NCBI GenBank assembly: GCA_964390805.1
Contig: CAYMKL010000059.1
Span: 1-39,607 of the forward strand
Reading direction: 5' to 3'
Length of the DNA: 39,607 bases
Source: CAYMKL01 sp964390805
GTDB taxonomy: Bacteria > Chloroflexota > Anaerolineae > VGOG01
In this document: piece by piece, positions 30,294 to 38,436 of the stretch
How the letters are laid out: each line of letters starts with the position of its first letter
How positions within the stretch are numbered: position 1 is the first letter of the stretch
Position numbers and translations under genes: made by a program
Notes under the pieces: model-generated
Seen by the model: only the letters and a program-made list of their open reading frames with translations
Databases searched by the model: none
Told to the model about the DNA's origin: nothing

Positions 30294-32219
30294 ATGAGCG
30301 TGGTTGACGAAATCAAAGAAAGACTGGACATAGTCGAGGTCATCTCCAGCTATGCTGCCCTGAAGAAGGCGGGACGGAACTACAAAGGTATCTGCCCCTT
30401 CCACGCTGAGAAGACGCCCTCCTTCGTCGTTTTCCCCGATACCCAGAGCTGGCATTGCTTCGGGGCCTGTGGCACGGGAGGAGATGTCTTCTCTTTCGTT
30501 ATGCGGCAGGAGAACCTGGATTTCGCCGGGGCTCTGCCCATCTTGGCCCAGCGAGCAGGGGTAAGCCTGAAGCCCCGAACCGAGGCTGATCGGACCGAGG
30601 ATAAGCTCAAGAAGCGGCTGCGTGACATCAACGAGGCGGCCGCCAAGCACTTTCACAACCTGCTCCTGAATTCCACCGGGGGCGAGACGGCGCGTAGTTA
30701 TCTCGCCCAGCGGAAGATCAATCGAGAGACCATCAACAGGTTCCAGTTGGGCTACGCTCGCGACGACTGGCAAGCCCTGGGCGATTATCTGCAAGGGAGG
30801 GGATACCAACGAGAGGCCCTCCTGGCAGCAGGACTGATCATCGAACGGGAGGACGGCGGCGGCCATTACGATCGCTTTCGGGGACGACTGATCATTCCCA
30901 TCCGCGATGAGCGAGGCGGGGTGGTAGGCTTTGGAGCGAGGGCGCTGGATGATTCCACTCCAAAGTACATCAACTCGCCCCAGACCCCTGTCTTCGACAA
31001 GGGCACCGTCCTCTTCGGTCTGGACCTGGCCAAAGGGGCCATCCGCCGAGAGGGACTGGCCATCATCGTCGAGGGCTACATGGACGTGCTGACGGCCCAC
31101 CAGCACCAGATAGCCAACGTGGTGGCTTCCATGGGCACGGCTCTGACGGAGGCCCAGCTCAGGCTGCTCAAACGATTCAGCAAGCGTTTCGCCCTGGCCT
31201 TGGACGCCGACGCCGCGGGCTATCAGGCCACCCTGCGCAGCATGACCCTGGCTCAAGAAACCCTGGCCCAACGGGTGGTGCCTGTGCCTACCCCCCGCGG
31301 CCTGATCAAGTATGAGAGCCATCTGGACATTGACATCCGCATCATCACCCTGCCCCAGGGGCAGGATCCCGACAAGGTGATCAGGGAGGACCCTGATCTA
31401 TGGGCCAGGCTGGTTGAGAACGCCTTGCCGATAGTGGAGTACTATTTCAAGGTCATCACCTCGGAGCTGGATTTGGATTCGCCCAAAGGAAAGGCGGAGG
31501 CCGTGCGCAGGCTCATGCCCGTCATCCAGGAAATCGGTAGCGCTGTCGAACGGGCCCACTATATCCAGAAGCTGGCGCGCCTGGTTCGTGTGGACGAGAA
31601 AACGCTTCTGCGTCAGGCTGGGGTGAAAGGCAAAAGGGCAAAAAGACACGAGGCGGAGAAGGAAGCGCTGGCGGACAGAGAAAGATTCACTTTTGGGCTG
31701 GAGGAATATTGCATTTTCACCTTGCTTAGAAGGCCACACTTACTCCACAACTTGGACGAGGCGCTGCGGGACGTGGGGACGGATGGACTGAGTGCCGATG
31801 ATTTCGCCCAGGCCGAGAACCGGGCGATATTCGCTTCCTGGCGGGAGAGTTTGAGCCTTGAGGGGGGCTTTGAAGTAGAGACTTTTGTGGAGGAGCTTGA
31901 CCCGGCATTGCACGCTCGCTTCGACCTTTTGTTGGAAGGGCCAAAGGGCGCCCCACCGGCCGATGACGACCAGGCAGAAGAGGACTTGGTTAAAAGGGGG
32001 CTGAGTCTGCGTCGGCAGAAACTTTGGAGGTTGGTTGAGGAGTTGCGGTTTCTCTTGGCGGATGCCGATGAGCTAGAGAGGGCTGCAACCGATGAATATC
32101 TCCAGATGGTGAATTCCTATCGTAATGCTCTAGGGCGCATTGATCAGGCTCTGGCTGCCCATTCATTCTTTGGACGGCGTGAAGCCAGTCTTAGAAGAGT
32201 GCCTGGGCTCGTAGCTTGA
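30294..32219 (+). CDS. dnaG: DNA primase
   Basis: DnaG, 641 residues, which synthesises RNA primers for replication at the fork. The N-terminal zinc finger has C34, H37, C55 and C59; the last pair is spaced C-X3-C (CFGACGTGG) rather than C-X2-C, a variant I associate with Chloroflexota. The TOPRIM region is IIVEGYMDVLTAH and LALDADAAGYQA. The C-terminal helicase-binding part is divergent. The ATG at 30294 gives the usual MSVVDEIKERLDIVEVI; a GTG five codons earlier overlaps the retropepsin stop and is the alternative start. It is followed by rpoD, as in the classic macromolecular synthesis operon. Confidence 0.95.
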   Translation: MSVVDEIKERLDIVEVISSYAALKKAGRNYKGICPFHAEKTPSFVVFPDTQSWHCFGACGTGGDVFSFVMRQENLDFAGALPILAQRAGVSLKPRTEADRTEDKLKKRLRDINEAAAKHFHNLLLNSTGGETARSYLAQRKINRETINRFQLGYARDDWQALGDYLQGRGYQREALLAAGLIIEREDGGGHYDRFRGRLIIPIRDERGGVVGFGARALDDSTPKYINSPQTPVFDKGTVLFGLDLAKGAIRREGLAIIVEGYMDVLTAHQHQIANVVASMGTALTEAQLRLLKRFSKRFALALDADAAGYQATLRSMTLAQETLAQRVVPVPTPRGLIKYESHLDIDIRIITLPQGQDPDKVIREDPDLWARLVENALPIVEYYFKVITSELDLDSPKGKAEAVRRLMPVIQEIGSAVERAHYIQKLARLVRVDEKTLLRQAGVKGKRAKRHEAEKEALADRERFTFGLEEYCIFTLLRRPHLLHNLDEALRDVGTDGLSADDFAQAENRAIFASWRESLSLEGGFEVETFVEELDPALHARFDLLLEGPKGAPPADDDQAEEDLVKRGLSLRRQKLWRLVEELRFLLADADELERAATDEYLQMVNSYRNALGRIDQALAAHSFFGRREASLRRVPGLVA

Positions 32220-32250
32220 ACCGTAGGTAATTGAATTTAAATGAGGAACG

Positions 32251-33909
32251 ATGGCTGAGCCTCTTGAAGAAAAGCCAGACACGGAAAAATTGCTCTCCAA
32301 AGGTGCTGAGCAGAAATACTTGACCACAGAGGAAATCCTGGCGGTCTTCCCCGATGCCGAATCGAACGTAGAAGATCTCGATACTTTCTATCGTCGTCTG
32401 TTCGATATGGACATTGAGGTCGTGGAACCCGGCAAGTTGCCCAAGCCGGCTAAGGAGGAGCTGGTCGCTTTAGAACCCGAAGCGCCAGAAGATAGAGCTG
32501 AGGCTGAACAGGAGCTGGCAGTCGTACCACTGGAGGACATCGAAGTAGCAGGCGATCCGGTCAGGATGTATTTGAGGGAAATCGGTAGGGTGCCTTTGCT
32601 CGACGCCAATCAAGAAATACAATTGTCCATTAAGATGACGGCCAGCTATTACCTGGGGAGCATCGAGGAAAGGCTGACTGAGAAGCGGAAGCGACCTCCG
32701 AAGAGGTCAGAGGTGATGGCTGAGGCATTCAGAGCCCTGAGCAGCGACTGGAAAGCAGTGAGGAAGGCTTGTCGAGAGCTTTCGATGGCACGGCCGGACA
32801 TGCTCTCCCTGATTGAAGAGGCCCAAGCTCTGCGTAGCAGCTCGGTTGGGGAGCAAGAAGCCTATCTCTACCCCTTTCTCGACGGGAGGGAGCTGGAGGG
32901 CAACAAGGACTGGGATGAGCTTGCAGGCAAGCTATTTGCTGTCTGTACAGGATTGTACATCATGCCCTATAGGGGTTTGCGGTTTCTGAGAAACTATTAT
33001 GAGCAAACCGAGGCATTGCCATCGGTTGAGCTTTTCATTCAAGAACTGGTGAGCGAACGTAGCTTGGCCAGGCATACGGCGCAGGTTCGCGAGCGTTCTG
33101 CGGAGGCTAAGCAGGCGCTGACCAGGGCTAACTTGCGTTTGGTGGTTAGTATAGCTAAGAAATACATGGGGCGTGGCATATCCATCTTGGACCTCATCCA
33201 GGAGGGCAACATAGGCCTGCTCAAGGCGGTAGATAGGTTCGACCACACCAAGGGATTTAAGTTCAGCACATACGCCACCTGGTGGATCCGACAGGCCATA
33301 AACCGTTCCATCGCCGATAAGGCGCGCACCATCCGCATCCCAGTGCACGTGGTGGATACCGTCAACCGGGCATTACGGGCTTCATACGATCTCAATCAAG
33401 TATTAGGACGGGAGCCCACGGCGGAAGAAATCGCCCTGGAGATGGGGCGGTTATCCGATCAGGATAAGCAGGCCATTGAGGCAGCCTGGGCTGCGGACCA
33501 GCGTCTTGAGCCCGCTCTGCAGCGGAAGTTGCGGCGGGAGGCATCTGAGGTCAGGCGTGTCCTCCGAATGGCTCAGGAACCCGTGTCGTTGGAGACGCCT
33601 ATGGGGCCAGAACAGGGTAGCTCCCTGGGCGATTTCATTGAGGACGAGAGCGTCCTTGGCCCTGCGGATACCACCTCCCATCAGTTATTGAAGGAACAGA
33701 TAACGAAAATGCTAGATCAGTTGACGGATCGGGAGCGCGAGGTGCTGGAGAAGCGCTTTGGCCTGAAGGATGGGCAGAGCCTCAGCCTGGAGGAGGTGGG
33801 TGAGTCCCTTGGGGTGACGAGGGAACGCGTCCGTCAGATCGAGGCCAAGGCCCTGAGGAAACTCCGTCACCCCACACGCCGCCGCCAGTTACAGGACTAT
33901 TTGACGTGA
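32251..33909 (+). CDS. rpoD: Housekeeping RNA polymerase sigma factor (RpoD/SigA)
   Basis: Sigma-70, 552 residues. Region 1.2 (DPVRMYLREIGRVPLLD), a long non-conserved region of about 150 residues, region 2 (IAKKYMGRGISILDLIQEGN, KFSTYATWWIRQAINRSIAD), region 3 and region 4 (LTDREREVLEKRFGLKDG; SLGVTRERVRQIEAKALRK) are all present. An acidic N-terminal extension resembles region 1.1. The start at 32251 follows GAGGAA. The promoters found in this window (TTGnnn and TAnAAT-like, 16-18 bp spacing) fit this sigma factor. Confidence 0.95.
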   Translation: MAEPLEEKPDTEKLLSKGAEQKYLTTEEILAVFPDAESNVEDLDTFYRRLFDMDIEVVEPGKLPKPAKEELVALEPEAPEDRAEAEQELAVVPLEDIEVAGDPVRMYLREIGRVPLLDANQEIQLSIKMTASYYLGSIEERLTEKRKRPPKRSEVMAEAFRALSSDWKAVRKACRELSMARPDMLSLIEEAQALRSSSVGEQEAYLYPFLDGRELEGNKDWDELAGKLFAVCTGLYIMPYRGLRFLRNYYEQTEALPSVELFIQELVSERSLARHTAQVRERSAEAKQALTRANLRLVVSIAKKYMGRGISILDLIQEGNIGLLKAVDRFDHTKGFKFSTYATWWIRQAINRSIADKARTIRIPVHVVDTVNRALRASYDLNQVLGREPTAEEIALEMGRLSDQDKQAIEAAWAADQRLEPALQRKLRREASEVRRVLRMAQEPVSLETPMGPEQGSSLGDFIEDESVLGPADTTSHQLLKEQITKMLDQLTDREREVLEKRFGLKDGQSLSLEEVGESLGVTRERVRQIEAKALRKLRHPTRRRQLQDYLT

Positions 33910-33913
33910 GTGT

Positions 33914-33942
33914 TTGACTAATCGGGCCAAGTTGTGTATAAT
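33914..33942 (+). promoter_or_regulatory. Promoter of tRNA-Asn
   Basis: TTGACT (33914-33919), a 17-bp spacer and TATAAT (33937-33942), five bases after the rpoD stop. Predicted transcription begins a few bases before the mature tRNA 5' end. Confidence 0.85.
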
Positions 33943-33954
33943 AAAAAATAGCGA

Positions 33955-34030
33955 TCCTCGGTAGCTCAATTGGCAGAGCGACCGGCTGTTAACCGGTTGG
34001 TTGTAGGTTCAAGTCCTACCCGAGGAGCCA
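33955..34030 (+). tRNA. tRNA-Asn (GTT)
   Basis: A 76-nt cloverleaf with encoded CCA. The acceptor stem TCCTCGG pairs with CCGAGGA, the anticodon stem ACCGG/CCGGT holds the loop CTGTTAA with anticodon GTT at 33988-33990, and the T arm is GTAGG-TTCAAGT-CCTAC. No variable-arm extension. Confidence 0.97.
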
Positions 34031-34034
34031 AGTG

Positions 34035-34063
34035 GAGCGGGAAGAAGTTCCCGCTCTTTGTTT
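34035..34063 (+). terminator. Rho-independent terminator after tRNA-Asn
   Basis: GAGCGGGAA and TTCCCGCTC form a perfect 9-bp stem with a 4-nt loop, followed by TTTGTTT. Confidence 0.9.
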
Positions 34064-34070
34064 GCTTGAG

Positions 34071-34097
34071 GTCCGTAGCAGCGGACGGCCCTGTCCG
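34071..34097. repeat. Overlapping short palindromes after tRNA-Asn
   Basis: GTCCGTAGCAGCGGAC and CGGACGGCCCTGTCCG share the CGGAC arm and can form alternative hairpins. The rest of the 34064-34271 spacer shows no clear gene. Confidence 0.6.
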
Positions 34098-34271
34098 CCA
34101 TATACCACAGGGACAACAAATGGCTCAGATCATGTGTTGGCGGGGACTATTGCGGAACATATTGTAAGGAAGCGGCGGCAGTAAGGTGGGGGGAAGACGC
34201 AGAAGAGGAGAGCCAGGAGTTTAGAGGAACTGATGGCCAAGTGGGGATGGGAAATAGAGGAGAGTTCTTGG

Positions 34272-35540
34272 TTAGAGAGAAGACGAGACCCTCAGATTAT
34301 CAATCACCGCGGTCGCGAATTCTGATGTCTTGACTGGGCTCACATTGCTCATCTGGCGAGCCAGGTCGTAGGTGACCACCCTTCGCTGGATGGTTTTGAT
34401 CAAACCATCTGTGATGAGATCCGCTGCTTCGCTCCATCCCAAGTATTCCAGCATCATAGCCCCGGAAAGGATCAATGAGCTAGGGTTGGCTTTATCCAGG
34501 CCAGCATACTTGGGAGCGGAACCGTGGGTAGGTTCGAAAAGGGCCAGGTGATCACCAATATTGGCCCCTGGTGCCATTCCTAGGCCTCCCACCTGTGCTG
34601 CAATGGCATCTGAGAGGTAGTCACCGTTAAGGTTGGGAGTGGCAATGACATCGTACTCAGCCGGGCGGGTGAGCATTTGCTGGAACATGTTATCAGCAAT
34701 GCGATCCTTGATGACGATGAGCCCTTCGGGTACCTGACCGCTGTAGCGTTCGCGGATTTTCCTTTCTGTGACGGTACGATCACCAAATTCCTCGCGTGCC
34801 ACCTGATAGCTCCACTCGCAGAAAGCCCCCTCAGTGCATTTCATGATATTGCCTTTGTGTACCAACGTGACGCTCTTGCGCCCGTGCTCGACGGCATACC
34901 GGATAGCCTTCCGCACCAGGCGCTTGCTGCCGAACTCGCTCATGGGTTTGATGCCTACAGCCGAATGGGGGGTGATACGCGTGGCTAACTCCCTGTTCAG
35001 ATAAGCTATGAGCCTTTGCGCCTCATTGCTATCCGCGGCCCATTCGTAGCCAGCATACACATCCTCCATGTTCTCCCGAAAGATTACCGCGTCCACCTTC
35101 TCAGGCTCTCGCATCGGGCTGGGCACACCAGGGATGTATTTGAGCGGCCGCACGCACGCATACAATTCCAGTTCTTGACGCAACGATACATTGAGGCTGC
35201 GATATCCTCCGCCCACGGGGGTGGTAAGAGGCCCCTTGATGGCAACTATAAAAGTGCGAATGGCCTCAAGGGTCTCCCCAGGCAGAAGCTGACCGTACTT
35301 CGCCTGAGCTTTTGTTCCAGCATATACCTCCATCCATGCCAAACAACGGCGACCACCATAGGCTATTTGCACCGCTGCGTCCAGTACCTGACGAGCGGCC
35401 TGCATGATGTCTGGCCCGATCCCATCTCCCTCGATAAAAGGAAGAATAGGGTCGTCAGGAACGCTCAGACAACCCTGCCTTACCTCAATTCGGCTACCCT
35501 CTATTGGAATATTGCTTGAAGTCGCCGTGCTTTTGAACAT
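34272..35540 (-). CDS. icd: Isocitrate dehydrogenase (NADP-type)
   Basis: Isocitrate dehydrogenase, 422 residues (E. coli Icd is 416), oxidatively decarboxylating isocitrate to 2-oxoglutarate. Motifs: PFIEGDGIGPDI; the substrate serine loop RSLNVSLRQELELYACVRPLKY; IFRENMEDVYAGYEW; MKCTEGAFCEW; DRIADNMFQQ; HGSAPKYAGLDKANPSS. The KY pair and the VTYDLAR tyrosine and arginine match the NADP-binding residues of E. coli Icd. The start at 35540 overlaps the end of the aconitase-like small subunit gene by 47 bp in another frame. This placement at the end of the aldolase-PrpF-dehydratase unit is unusual for icd and suggests use of isocitrate made by that unit. Confidence 0.92.
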   Translation of the reverse strand: MFKSTATSSNIPIEGSRIEVRQGCLSVPDDPILPFIEGDGIGPDIMQAARQVLDAAVQIAYGGRRCLAWMEVYAGTKAQAKYGQLLPGETLEAIRTFIVAIKGPLTTPVGGGYRSLNVSLRQELELYACVRPLKYIPGVPSPMREPEKVDAVIFRENMEDVYAGYEWAADSNEAQRLIAYLNRELATRITPHSAVGIKPMSEFGSKRLVRKAIRYAVEHGRKSVTLVHKGNIMKCTEGAFCEWSYQVAREEFGDRTVTERKIRERYSGQVPEGLIVIKDRIADNMFQQMLTRPAEYDVIATPNLNGDYLSDAIAAQVGGLGMAPGANIGDHLALFEPTHGSAPKYAGLDKANPSSLILSGAMMLEYLGWSEAADLITDGLIKTIQRRVVTYDLARQMSNVSPVKTSEFATAVIDNLRVSSSL

Positions 35541-36003
35541 GATTGATTAGTCCACCATCCTGCAAAATGGAGAGCATTATCCCGGGTAAGGAGTCGCAAT
35601 CCACTTTGATGTTTTTGGTGACATTCCAAACTGTCCCCTTGAGCAAATCAACCTCCAACACATCTCCTTGATTAATGAGTTCTGTATCACAGATAATCAC
35701 TGGCAAGCCAATGTTGACAGCGTTCCGAAAGAAGATACGGGCAAAGGACTGGGCCAGGACAGCCGAAACTCCCCTCAACTTGATGATCAAGGCGGCGTGT
35801 TCCCGGCTGGACCCCAACCCAAAGTTTCGACCAGCGACGATGAAATCTCCTGGCTGCACCTTCCTGGCAAACTCCGGGTCGGCATCCTCCAGAACATGCC
35901 TTGCTAGTTCCAATGGCTTGGAACGCAGATGAAAGTATCTTCCGGGAGCAATTTGATCTGTACTGATATTATGGCCGAATTTCCAGGCTCTGTCCTTTAA
36001 CAT
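35494..36003 (-). CDS. Aconitase/isopropylmalate-isomerase-type small subunit
   Basis: A 169-residue swivel-domain subunit of the LeuD type, the usual length for separate small subunits. Diagnostic segments are ISTDQIAPGRYFH, GRNFGLGSSREHAALIIK and FARIFFRNAVNIGLP. It closes over the active site of the large subunit encoded directly upstream (13-bp gap). The ATG at 36003 starts MLKDRAWKFG; the open frame upstream overlaps the large-subunit gene and has no family similarity. The substrate cannot be told from the sequence, but the neighbours (PrpF and Icd) favour a tricarboxylic acid over isopropylmalate. Confidence 0.85.
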   Translation of the reverse strand: MLKDRAWKFGHNISTDQIAPGRYFHLRSKPLELARHVLEDADPEFARKVQPGDFIVAGRNFGLGSSREHAALIIKLRGVSAVLAQSFARIFFRNAVNIGLPVIICDTELINQGDVLEVDLLKGTVWNVTKNIKVDCDSLPGIMLSILQDGGLINHVQKHGDFKQYSNRG

Positions 36004-36016
36004 CTCCAGGCTTCTT

Positions 36017-37270
36017 TCACAGAAAGTGTCGTGGGTCCGTGAGCCGACCCGTGATGGCCGTTGCTGCTGCCATCGCCGGGCTGGCCAGGTAGATGAAAGC
36101 CTTAGGGTTTCCCATGCGCCCTTTGAAATTGCGGTTCTGGGTGGAAACACAAACTTCGCCGTCGCCCAATACTCCCTGATGAACCCCCAGGCATGGGCCG
36201 CAACCGGGAGGCAGAACGATTCCCCCAGCCTCGATGAAGGTTTGGATGTGACCTGACCGATTGGCTTGAATCAACACCTCCATTGAGGCCGGCGCTATCA
36301 GCAGGCGCGTGTCGGGATGTCGTCGTCTTCCTTTCAATATCTTGGCCGCAACGGCCAGATCTTCCAGACGCCCATTGGTGCAGGTACCTATAAATACCTG
36401 ATCTACCCCAACACCCTCAACCTCTTCCACCAGAACTGTGTTGTCCACAGCGTGTGGCCTGGACACCATCGGGCCCAGTTGGGAAACGTCAATCTCGATC
36501 CCCCGCTCGTATTTGGCGTCAGCGTCAGCGGCGATGGATCGAAATCGTTCTCCCCTGCCATGCTGCTCTAAGTAATGGCGCACCTTCTCGTCCGCGGCGC
36601 ACAGCCCCGTTTTCGCCCCGGCTTCCACAGCCATGTTTGTCAAGGTAAAACGTTCTCCCACACTCATTCGTCTTACCGCACTCCCGGCATATTCCAGCAC
36701 CTTGTACGTGGCACCGTCCGCTCCCAGTAAACCGATCAGATGCAAGATCAGGTCTTTGGCGTAGACTCCCTTGGGGAATTTGCCCTCGACCTTGATGAGA
36801 AATGTCTCTGGGACTCGCAGCCAGGTCCTGCCCAGGGCTATGCTCACCGCAACGTCGGTGGAGCCCATGCCTGTGGCGAAGGCAGCCAGAGCACCGGCCA
36901 TGCAAGTGTGCGAATCACTTCCCATAATGATTTCGCCAGGATTGGCCATTCGCTCTACATTCAACTGGTGACACACACCTTCACCGACGTCGCAGAGGCG
37001 CACTGCGGTTTTCCGAGCGAACTCTCGTAATAGCATATGCTCGTTGGAGAGTTCTTGGCGAGGGCTGGGAGCTCCGTGATCCAAGAAGACCGTTGTGCGT
37101 TCGAGGCTCTTTCTAGGTAACTCCCGTAGCTGCTCCAGCTCACGCACGACCGCCGGCCCGGTGCCGTCATGAATCAAACAGGCATCCACCTCGACCACAA
37201 CGAACTCCCCAGCGCTCACCTTTCGTCCTACATGCTCGCCAATGATCTTCTCGGCAATGGTGTGACCCAT
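36017..37270 (-). CDS. Aconitase/isopropylmalate-isomerase-type large subunit
   Basis: A 417-residue LeuC/homoaconitase-type large subunit, a dehydratase-hydratase with a [4Fe-4S] cluster. The cluster ligands are C297 (FIGTCTNGRLED), C357 and C360 (PPGCGPCLGVHQG). DHGAPSP, GSDSHTCMAGAL and NRNFKGRMGNP are also present. The ATG at 37270 lies 5 bp after the PrpF stop, with GATGAGGTGA spanning the stop as ribosome binding site; a start at 37288 is possible. It works with the small subunit just downstream. Candidates include aconitate/isocitrate interconversion, homoaconitate, or a dimethylmalate-type reaction. Confidence 0.87.
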   Translation of the reverse strand: MGHTIAEKIIGEHVGRKVSAGEFVVVEVDACLIHDGTGPAVVRELEQLRELPRKSLERTTVFLDHGAPSPRQELSNEHMLLREFARKTAVRLCDVGEGVCHQLNVERMANPGEIIMGSDSHTCMAGALAAFATGMGSTDVAVSIALGRTWLRVPETFLIKVEGKFPKGVYAKDLILHLIGLLGADGATYKVLEYAGSAVRRMSVGERFTLTNMAVEAGAKTGLCAADEKVRHYLEQHGRGERFRSIAADADAKYERGIEIDVSQLGPMVSRPHAVDNTVLVEEVEGVGVDQVFIGTCTNGRLEDLAVAAKILKGRRRHPDTRLLIAPASMEVLIQANRSGHIQTFIEAGGIVLPPGCGPCLGVHQGVLGDGEVCVSTQNRNFKGRMGNPKAFIYLASPAMAAATAITGRLTDPRHFL

Positions 37271-37275
37271 ACTTG

Positions 37276-38436
37276 TCACCTCATCCATACCGAGTTCGGG
37301 ACATAGGCGTACCCTGTCATCAACCGTCGGGCCGTCCTGGACAGAGCGACACGCTCGACGTGATAGCCATCCCTCTTGCGTTCCATTATTATAACCTCGG
37401 CAGGCAACACGCCCATGGGATGACCTATGCATACTCGTCCCGACTTAAGGCCAGATGCCACTTCCCAAGGTACTGTGCCTTCCATCAGGGCAGCTACGGC
37501 GGTACAGATAGCCCCTGTGATTGGATAAGCCTTGTGTGCTCGCTGCATGGACATGGCTCGAGCGACAAGGTTCACCTCATCGGCCTTGACCTCTCGGCCA
37601 TCCAGGGTGTGGTAGCCTTGAGGCGGAGAAATCACGATTATCTTGGGCACGGCTTTGCTTACCTTTCTAATCCCTCGTATCTCTTCCACTAGGCCGATCA
37701 TCTCGGCTGCAGTACTACGAATTTGCTCTAACGTTGCTAACAAAGCCGAATTGGCTTCGATCTCGTCTGGCAGTTTAGGGCCTCGCATCCCTAGGTCTTC
37801 AGCTCTGACGAAAACCACAGGGTTGCCCACGTCAACTATGGAGACATCGAGCGAACCGTTTTTCTCGGTGGCAATGACGTCACGGGTTCGGCCTGTAGGC
37901 AATAGCTTTCCGGTAACTGCACCCACCGGATCAAGAAAGTCCAACAGAATGCGGGCGGCGCTCCCTGGAACTCCAGCGATGACACAATCTCCCTCCACAG
38001 CGGCCTTGCCACTCACAACTGGCACGTGGGCCAGAATCAGCTTCTCGGAATTTGTATTGAAGATGCGTACCGAGGTTACCGGTTCGACAACCTTGACCAA
38101 ACCCTCATCTATGGCAAAGGGGCCCACCCCGGCTGAGATATTGCCACAATTGCCCAAATAATCGATATGGGGGGTGGTGATGCTAACCTGGCCGAAGGTG
38201 TAATCAACGTCCACCCCGGCACGATCAGATCGGCTGACAATGGCCACCTTGCTGGTCAGGGGATCGGCGCCGCCGAGACCGTCGATCTGGCGCGGGTCTG
38301 GACTGCCAAAGATGGCGAGGATGACCCGATCGCGCAGCGCCGAGTCTGCTGGCAAGTCGTTTTCGAGAAGGTAGATGCCCTTGCTTGTCCCTCCTCGATA
38401 GATGGCAGCGCGAATCATGCACTGCTCGCGGTACAC
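37276..38436 (-). CDS. PrpF-family isomerase
   Basis: A 386-residue member of the PrpF family, two-domain diaminopimelate-epimerase-like enzymes that isomerise the double bond of unsaturated tricarboxylic acids such as trans-aconitate, 2-methylaconitate or 4-oxalomesaconate. Characteristic are YRGGTSKGIYL near the start, DGLGGADPLTSKVAIV with K63, and YLGNCGNISAGVGPFA with C97, the probable catalytic pair. The GTG at 38436 directly follows the aldolase TAA, and GGGAGG, inside the aldolase 3' end, serves as ribosome binding site, so the two are translationally coupled. An ATG at 38418 is the alternative start. Confidence 0.88.
   Translation of the reverse strand: MYREQCMIRAAIYRGGTSKGIYLLENDLPADSALRDRVILAIFGSPDPRQIDGLGGADPLTSKVAIVSRSDRAGVDVDYTFGQVSITTPHIDYLGNCGNISAGVGPFAIDEGLVKVVEPVTSVRIFNTNSEKLILAHVPVVSGKAAVEGDCVIAGVPGSAARILLDFLDPVGAVTGKLLPTGRTRDVIATEKNGSLDVSIVDVGNPVVFVRAEDLGMRGPKLPDEIEANSALLATLEQIRSTAAEMIGLVEEIRGIRKVSKAVPKIIVISPPQGYHTLDGREVKADEVNLVARAMSMQRAHKAYPITGAICTAVAALMEGTVPWEVASGLKSGRVCIGHPMGVLPAEVIIMERKRDGYHVERVALSRTARRLMTGYAYVPNSVWMR

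Noticed and set aside
30132..31322. 396-codon minus-strand frame opposite dnaG
   Set aside because: Antisense shadow; dnaG motifs are complete on the plus strand.
33970..34167. 65-codon frame across tRNA-Asn
   Set aside because: It reads through the tRNA and its terminator, so coding is not credible.
34185..34323. Short plus-strand frame after tRNA-Asn with plausible peptide (SLEELMAKWGWEIEE)
   Set aside because: It has only one internal ATG giving about 30 residues, no ribosome binding site, and overlaps the 3' end of icd; at most a gene remnant.
36017..37270. Assignment of the large/small dehydratase pair as LeuCD of leucine synthesis
   Set aside because: No leuA or leuB is nearby, and the neighbours (PrpF, HpcH aldolase, Icd) point to another acid, so the gene symbols were left empty.
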